In this document: positions 9,061 through 13,736 of the stretch, one piece after another
Numbering within the stretch: position 1 is the stretch's first letter
Layout: the number at the start of each line of letters is the position of its first letter
Source: Stereocaulon alpinum
Lineage: Eukaryota > Ascomycota > Lecanoromycetes > Lecanorales > Stereocaulaceae
NCBI GenBank assembly: GCA_018257865.1
Contig: JAEUBA010000277.1
Coordinates: 1 to 13,736 of the forward strand
DNA: 13,736 nucleotides
Reading direction: 5' to 3'
Position numbers and translations under genes: made by a program
The notes under the pieces: generated by a model
What the model saw: only the letters and a program-made list of their open reading frames with translations
Told to the model about the DNA's origin: nothing
The model's database searches: none

Positions 9061-9777
9061 GAATTTCAGCCTATTCCTTTATAACCGGCGAGAAGCCCCT
9101 TCCTAGAAGAATTTCTAAAAACTACCTTACCTCTAGATATACTCTTAGATATAGAGATAATAAAATTCTAGTTACCTAGCTCTTAGATACTATTACGGTC
9201 CTAATTCAGAGGTCTTAGTATTAGGTATAGAGGTAGCAAATTAGTATAGAGATAGCTTAGTATATCGGTTAATATAGTTTCTCGACTAGGACTAGCGGCG
9301 AGCTAGCCTCTAGGATATTAGGTATATAGGGCTCCCTAATTTCTTCTTCTTCTTCTTCGTCCTATTTTCTAGATACTAAGCGTAGCCTATTAGCTAAATC
9401 CTAATATAAGGTAGTTTTCTTTAAAGCTGCCTTCTCCTACGATTACCTCTAGGCGAGCCGTAATATAAAATAGGACTAATACCCCCTCCGCTATAAAGCG
9501 TCGTATCTTACCCGGTTTCCTAGACTAAGGCTAAGCTCGTTATAGCTGCCTATCGATAGAACTACTACCTACTTAATAAGTAGATACCTACTAATTAGAT
9601 AATTAGTATATCCTAAAGAAAGCTGGATTTCTAACTCTTAATCCTACTATACCTTTCGTATCTCTACCTAAATACGGAACCACCCCCTCCCCGACTCCCC
9701 TACTAGTAGGTTAACCTCTTCGCTGAGCTATTAACCTTACCTCACTACCGAATTCGGGCGTCCTATCGAATTACTAC
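9061..9777. other. Unassigned RIP-type DNA between gag and candidate Copia LTR
   Basis: No domain is recognised on either strand. On the minus strand a frame around 9341-9358 reads six glutamates from a (TTC)6 run, with mostly RIP-type stops on both sides, so a decayed acidic protein is possible. If the LTR at 9778-9958 is the 5' LTR of a minus-strand Copia element, this would be its leader and first coding part. A 12-bp palindrome CCTACTAGTAGG occurs at 9699-9710 and again at 9791-9802. CA/TG content rises toward the right end. Confidence 0.35.
9341..9358. repeat. (TTC)6 trinucleotide run
   Basis: Six perfect TTC units. On the minus strand they read GAA and, in one frame, six glutamates inside a possible decayed coding region. 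Confidence 0.7.
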
Positions 9778-9958
9778 TGTAATAGACGATCCTACTAGTA
9801 GGCTATTCGTCTCACCTCACCGTTTCCTCGCGAAGCCAGATGGCTTCGAAAGCTAAGAAAGAGTATAGGTCTATATCTATATAGGAATAAGAATTGGGAG
9901 CAGCCTAGTAACTCCGTAGCTTCTAGCGGCTTTACAGCTTAGCAGCTTCCTAGTAATA
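9778..9958 (-). mobile_element. Candidate Copia-type LTR or small repeat, minus strand
   Basis: Read on the minus strand, the segment starts TATTACTAGG (TG changed to TA fits RIP) and ends CTATTACA, followed by GTAGTAATTCG. That resembles an LTR ending in ACA with a TGGTA-type primer binding site after it. It contains an 18-bp hairpin at 9831-9848 and keeps far more CA/TG than its neighbours. A TATA-like stretch (CCTATATAGATATAG) lies in the middle. No partner LTR and no certain coding region were found, so the call rests on ends and composition only. Confidence 0.28.
9831..9848. repeat. Perfect 8-bp-stem hairpin
   Basis: CGAAGCCA, GA, TGGCTTCG: an 8-bp stem around a 2-base centre. It keeps a TG and CA pair in otherwise RIP-decayed surroundings. 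Confidence 0.6.
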
Positions 9959-9972
9959 CTATAGACCTATAC
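9863..9972. repeat. 13-bp inverted repeat pair
   Basis: GTATAGGTCTATA (9863-9875) is perfectly inverted as TATAGACCTATAC (9960-9972), 84 bases apart. The right arm lies just outside the right edge of the candidate LTR. It could be the ends of a small inverted-repeat element rather than part of an LTR. Confidence 0.5.
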
Positions 9973-10239
9973 TAATACTTAATACCGATAAGGGGTAAGC
10001 TATACCTGATTTTATATAGTCTAGCTACTAAGCTAGGTAGGACGCTACTATTTTTATACTTATATTTCGCCTTATATTTCGCTATGCGTTTCGCTACGCG
10101 AAAATCACACTTATTTAAATATTTCCTACTTTATCGACTTTTCGATTCTAGCTACGATAGTAGGCTATCTATCGATATCCTAGTACCTACCGCCGCTTAG
10201 TATAGACTACCTAATACGCCGGAGGTACGATTTACGATA
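9973..10239. other. Unassigned RIP-type DNA with TTTCGC repeats
   Basis: No gene is seen. TATTTCGC-like words recur around 10065-10100, ending in a perfect hairpin TTTCGC-TAC-GCGAAA (10089-10103). The stretch ends where the tail of LINE copy 2 begins. Confidence 0.4.
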
Positions 10240-10970
10240 GTTAATTAATTGATTAATTTATACGCCTATTCTAGTATCTATATATACTAATAAGGGTATT
10301 CTCTTATATTATTAGGAAATCTAGGGGGTTAAAGGCCCTCTAAACGTAAAAGAAACCTTTCTAAAGTTACCTCTTCTAGCTAAAAACTTTCGCTTATTAG
10401 CTTACTTATTATTTTATTCCGCCTATCTAACCTTACCGCTAGGCTCTATAATACTAGTAGCGATAATCTCTATTACCCTAATAGGCCTTATAATACTTTA
10501 GTAGCTCCGCCGCCTTTAGCTTCTACTTATACTTAGGCTTCTTTATCTTTAGGGTTTTTATTACTAGTTCTACTTTAATAGGGAGTTTAGACTAGGAGAG
10601 CTATTCCTTAGTAAGTTAATATTATATTAGGAATCCTAACCTAACTAGCTATCTTATAGTCGCTCTTATACTAGTAACCTTAACTAGTATAGTTCTAATA
10701 TTATAAGTCTCTATCTCTTTAATAAGCTCCCTTCGAGTATCGCTAAGCTTTAGGTAGTATAAGAGAATATACTTTATATCCTAATTCCTCTATCCGTAAC
10801 TATAGTAGGTACTACGGACCCCTAGTACTTTCGCCTTATAAAGGAAGTAGTTAAATCTATTCTTCCTACTTTAGAGTTAGACTACTATTAAGCTTTCTGC
10901 CTTCCTAAGCTTTAGGTAGTAGTTATACCTTTCTCCGAACTTACGATAGTTTATATAGTTACTATTCCCT
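10240..10970 (-). mobile_element. LINE copy 2, 5'-truncated, minus strand
   Basis: On the minus strand this copy matches copy 1 from about 2650 to 3370: zinc-motif region, basic C-terminus, 3'UTR (TACTAGAATAGGCG...) and tail. It shares the flanking words TAGGGGTCCGTAGTACCTAC and AGTATATTCTCTTATACTA. The two copies differ mostly by C/T and G/A. The four zinc ligands are tyrosine here too. Similarity stops at about 10960-10975, so it lacks the reverse transcriptase, as expected for incomplete target-primed reverse transcription. The tail on the + strand reads as decayed (GATT)n at 10240-10258. Confidence 0.88.
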
Positions 10971-11140
10971 ATATTACTATCGCTAAATTCCGACTTTTAG
11001 AGGATAAATCTTAGCGCTCCGTAACTCTATACCGTAACTACTACTAACGCCGCCGACGTTATATAGCCTACGGGATAGATAGATAAATAGGTAGATAGAT
11101 TAATTAGATCGCCCCTCTTAGGGCCCCGATACTAGTGCGG
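10971..11140. other. Unassigned stretch ending in a tetranucleotide run
   Basis: It does not match LINE copy 1 upstream of 2650. No domain is recognised. It holds the (GATA)-like run at 11074-11110 and leads into the Gypsy protease remnant. Confidence 0.4.
11074..11110 (+). repeat. (GATA)n-like microsatellite, about nine imperfect units
   Basis: GATA GATA GATA AATA GGTA GATA GATT AATT AGATC. The units vary by single bases. Given the tetranucleotide tails of the LINE copies, it may be the tail of a different, very short LINE insertion on the + strand (10975-11073), or a plain microsatellite. Confidence 0.6.
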
Positions 11141-12186
11141 ATATAATAGTAGGATAAGGGAGGAACCTATAATTAATATATTATCCTTAGTAAGCTATAG
11201 GTGAATAAGTATAAGGTCCTACTAGATATAGTAGATAATCGTATTATCTTTATACTAGGGCGTTACGACTATACTAGTATACCTACGCCTAAGCCGCCTA
11301 TATCTAGTCTTAGAGTTAAAGCGAAGTTAACTACCTCTAAGTCGGTAAAGCTAGCTAAGCTCGCTAGGCTAAGTTCTTTACTAACTTCTACTTTATAATT
11401 ATATACCGTACGGGTATTACGAATACTATAGCAGATATACTATCTTATAGGGAGTAAGATATTACGCCTTTAGAAGCCCGTAAACGCGCGATCCGGAGCT
11501 AGTAACCCCTCCTAAATAAGAAGGTTAACCCTTAGATACTAGAAGAAGTCGCTATCTCCTCCCTTACCGCCTATCCGGACTACGACCTAGTCTAAATTAT
11601 AGAAAAGGTCGAGCTATTACCTATTACTACGCTAGTAGACCTAGAAGAGCTAGAGGAGTACCTAGAAGGCGAAGCGCCTAATCCCGCCTTAGTAGCCGTA
11701 TATAATATTAAGGGTTATAATATTATTAACTAGGTAATCGACGCTAATAAGAACTCGCTAATACTAAAGCCCTTACGTAAGTAAGCTCGTAACGACTACC
11801 TTAACTATAAGCTAAACTATAGTAAACTATACTTCTAAGGTAGGCTTAAAGTGCTAGTAGAGCTACTAGAGCTATAGATATCTCTAATCCGCTATATCTA
11901 CGCCCAGCCCGCTATCGCGCACGTAGGGATTAGTAAAGTTAAAATAATTCTATCTAAGTAGTACTACTAGAAGAATATCGGAAACGATATAGCGTAGTAT
12001 ATCGCTAACTGCGGCTATACTTAGATAAAGGCTTATAGAGATAAGACTCTAGGCTTTCTAAAGCCTCTAGAGATCCTAGTATACCCCTACTAGTACCTAA
12101 TAATAAATTTTATCGAACTCCCTTTAGACGAAGCTAGTTACGATTTCGCCTTCGTAGTAATAGATTAACTATTAAAGAAGTCTCTC
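11141..12186 (+). pseudogene. Gypsy pol remnant: protease end, RNase H end, integrase start; reverse transcriptase missing
   Basis: The retropepsin flank is seen as a YIILSKL-stop-VNKYKVLLD segment at about 11177-11227, the ILGKPW-type motif of Ty3/Gypsy proteases, followed by IIFILGRYDY. At about 11340 the frame changes and the end of RNase H appears (YFIIIYRTGITNT near 11389-11427; the family pattern is YRPG.N..AD.LSR). In that same frame follow the integrase zinc region (AQPAIAHVG near 11905-11928, ANCG near 12004-12015) and the start of the integrase core (FVVID ending at 12165). The space between protease and RNase H is far too short for a reverse transcriptase, so about 1 kb is deleted. 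Stops are of the RIP type. LINE copy 3 cuts it off. Confidence 0.78.
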
Positions 12187-12262
12187 TTAATTGATTAATT
12201 GATTTATTTATACGCCTATTCTAGTATCTATATATACTAATAAGGGTGTTCTATTATATTAT
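12187..12262 (-). mobile_element. LINE copy 3: about 75 bp of 3' end inside Gypsy integrase
   Basis: The minus strand matches the last 50-60 bases of copies 1 and 2 (CACCCTTATTAGTATATATA, GATACTAGAATAGGCG) and ends in decayed (AATC)n units at 12187-12208. Similarity stops at about 12262. It directly follows the integrase FVVID segment. Integrase coding does not visibly resume on the other side, and I saw no target-site duplication, so further rearrangement is likely. Confidence 0.8.
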
Positions 12263-12779
12263 TTATAAAACTAGTAGATAGTATACGTAGTATACCTTTC
12301 CTAGCCGTAAGAGAAACTATAGTATAGTACCTAGATAAAAACTCCCGCTTATCCTTAATAATATAATTACTTTTAGTCTAGGGATCCTACCCTAGGCCTC
12401 CTTAATACCGGTAACTTTTAACTATATTCTTTAATATTATACTAAGCGCTCTATAATATTATTTCTAATACTAACTATAATATATACCCTTCGTACTATA
12501 CTTAGCTCTTAAGGACCCTACTATATTCTTCTATATCCTTCGACTTTATTATAGCGCTACGCGCCCTATAGCTTTCTTAAACCTTTACTATATTAATACG
12601 GGGGGAGAGAGGGGAGGAGGGGGGTATATAGCCGTCTTATAAGGGTTTGAGTTATTAGCGCTAATTAGTAGTATTTATTAGTATTTATAGTAGTACCGGA
12701 TTTAGCTATTCGGTAGTTTGCTAGTTAAGGATATAAGAAAGAGGGGAAGCTATATATACCGCCTAGGAGACCTATACTT
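12263..12779. other. Unassigned RIP-type DNA with purine-rich tract
   Basis: No gene is recognised. A minus-strand frame is open for roughly 45 codons near 12265-12410 (TKSNYIIKDKREFLSR, then LTARKGIL) and may be decayed coding DNA of unknown type. A G-rich purine tract lies at 12600-12624. No LTR matching the one at 7100-7730 was found, so the 3' end of the Gypsy element is not visible. Confidence 0.35.
12600..12624 (+). other. 25-bp all-purine, G-rich tract
   Basis: Runs of six, four, two and six G separated by A or AGAGA. It could act as a polypurine tract priming plus-strand synthesis in an LTR element, or fold as a G-quadruplex. Neither is shown, since no LTR follows that I can recognise. 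Confidence 0.4.
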
Positions 12780-13128
12780 ATATAAAGAATTAGATAGTAT
12801 AATATCCCGCTAGTCGTATTAGATAGACTTACTTCTATCCTTATATATTTTACTTTAGGGGGGAGCTAACCCTTTAGCTTATAATTATAGTTATACGGCG
12901 CTACTTATACTAAAGGCTCGCCTAGCTACTTAGATAGGGGCTATCCTTTTCTAAAATACGCCTTCTAATTTATAGCCTAGTATATCCTTCTCTTAGTCCT
13001 ATATACCTATAACCCTAGCCTTTCCCTAGGATAGACTACGCGTTAGTCTTAACCGGTAGATACGTATTAAGCGTACGTAGATATTAGATTTTTTAAATTA
13101 ATAACTATAGTAGGTATTACCTATACTC
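12780..13128 (+). repeat. 349-bp inverted repeat, left arm
   Basis: It aligns over its full length with the reverse complement of 13388-13736. I counted about two dozen transitions, no transversion and two compensating one-base indels. Differences are mostly CG in one arm against TA in the other. The arm has no CA or TG at all. The arms pair to the last base of the window, so the repeat may continue beyond it. It may be the terminal inverted repeats of a DNA transposon or foldback element, or two LTR or element copies inserted head to head. Confidence 0.85.
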
Positions 13129-13387
13129 GGCTAGCGATAGAGACACACCTGTACGCGGTACTAGCTACGAACCTGAATACCTATTTAGAGCTGAGATATC
13201 TCCCCTAATATATTGCAGGTTAAATAATATTAAGACGTCGCGTAGTTACTAAGAACTCCGTGCAGAGTTTTTTAGGTAATATAATAATACCTACCCTAAC
13301 TCTACTACGACTATTATACCTCCCCTATAATTGAGACTAGATAGCAAGAATTAGTATTAGGTATAGTATCTCAGCCTAATAAGTAAA
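13129..13387. other. 259-bp spacer of the inverted repeat, little touched by RIP
   Basis: No coding frame of note. It keeps about 12 CA or TG steps (for example GACACACCTG, TTGCAGG, CGTGCAGAG), whereas the left arm has none and the right arm one. It also holds AGGTAATAT/ATAATACCT, an imperfect palindrome near 13276-13294. It is probably single-copy DNA between the arms. Confidence 0.6.
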
Positions 13388-13736
13388 GAGTATAGGTAAT
13401 ACCTACCTAGCCGTTAATTCGAAAAATCTAATATCTACGTACGCTTAATATATATCTACCGGTTAAGACTAACGCGTAGTCTATCCTAAGGGAAGGCTGG
13501 GGTTATAGGTATATAGGACTAAGAGAAGGATATACTAAGTTATAAATTAGAAGGTATATTTTAGAAAAGGATAGCCCCTATCTAAGTAGCTAGGCGAGCC
13601 TTTAGTATAAGCGGCGCTATATAACTATAATTATAAGCTAAAGGGTTAGCTCCCCCCTAAAGTAAAGTATATAAGGATAGAAGTAAGTACTATCTAATAT
13701 AACTAGCGGGATATTATACTATCCGATTCTTTATAT
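13388..13736 (-). repeat. 349-bp inverted repeat, right arm (to window end)
   Basis: This is the reverse complement partner of 12780-13128. It is RIP-saturated, with independent C/T and G/A differences from the left arm. The last bases (ATTCTTTATAT) still pair with the left arm, so the true outer end may lie outside the window. Confidence 0.85.

Noticed and set aside
11201..11398. 65-codon open frame starting at GTG
   Set aside because: It is the protease-flank segment of the Gypsy remnant that happens to lack stops; the codon before it is a RIP stop replacing tryptophan.
12780..13736. 5' and 3' LTRs of one retrotransposon
   Set aside because: The arms are inverted relative to each other, whereas LTRs of one element are direct repeats; the 259-bp interior has no coding capacity.
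1..13736. Bacterial or organellar origin suggested by high A+T and many stops
   Set aside because: The bias is dinucleotide-specific (CA/TG to TA) and confined to repeats, while the P450 island has normal composition; RIP explains it better.

Overview
The window looks like repeat-rich accessory DNA of a filamentous ascomycete (Pezizomycotina). Two facts point there. The flanking DNA carries an extreme repeat-induced point mutation (RIP) signature: TA is everywhere, CA and TG are almost gone, and TAA/TAG stops replace CAA/CAG/CGA/TGG codons inside recognisable retrotransposon frames. The only intact gene of convincing length is an intronless cytochrome P450-like gene. No species is claimed.

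Layout. 1-3370 is the 3' part of a Tad1/Jockey-like LINE on the + strand: endonuclease C-terminus, reverse transcriptase, C-terminal zinc motif, 3'UTR and a short (AATC)n tail. 3371-3590 is flanking DNA with a fading RIP signature. 3590-7090 is an island of ordinary composition holding the P450-like gene (4497-5741, minus strand). Its start is set by a promoter-like cluster at 5798-5850. From 7090 the sequence is again RIP-saturated: a putative Gypsy (Ty3-like) 5' LTR with a 40-bp tandem repeat, then a dead gag (about 7745-8960, +). The Gypsy pol remnant (protease, RNase H end, integrase, +) reappears at about 11140-12186. Between the two Gypsy pieces lie a candidate Copia-type LTR with unassigned DNA to its left (about 9060-9958, minus), a 5'-truncated second copy of the LINE (10240-about 10970, minus) and a tetranucleotide run. 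A third LINE copy, only about 75 bp of 3' end, interrupts the integrase at 12187. The window closes with a 349-bp inverted repeat (12780-13128 and 13388-13736) around a 259-bp spacer that RIP largely spared.

How it fits together. The retroelements are non-functional: every recognisable coding domain has stops and most catalytic or zinc-binding residues that can be checked are lost through C-to-T or G-to-A changes. The P450-like gene is the only candidate for a working product. It sits between inverted LINE copies, in the kind of gene island within silenced repeats seen in two-speed fungal genomes. I see no CRISPR array, rRNA, tRNA or defence-system cluster. The most notable features are the divergent P450 motifs, the RIP-spared spacer in the long inverted repeat, and the RIP-decayed tetranucleotide tails on three LINE copies.
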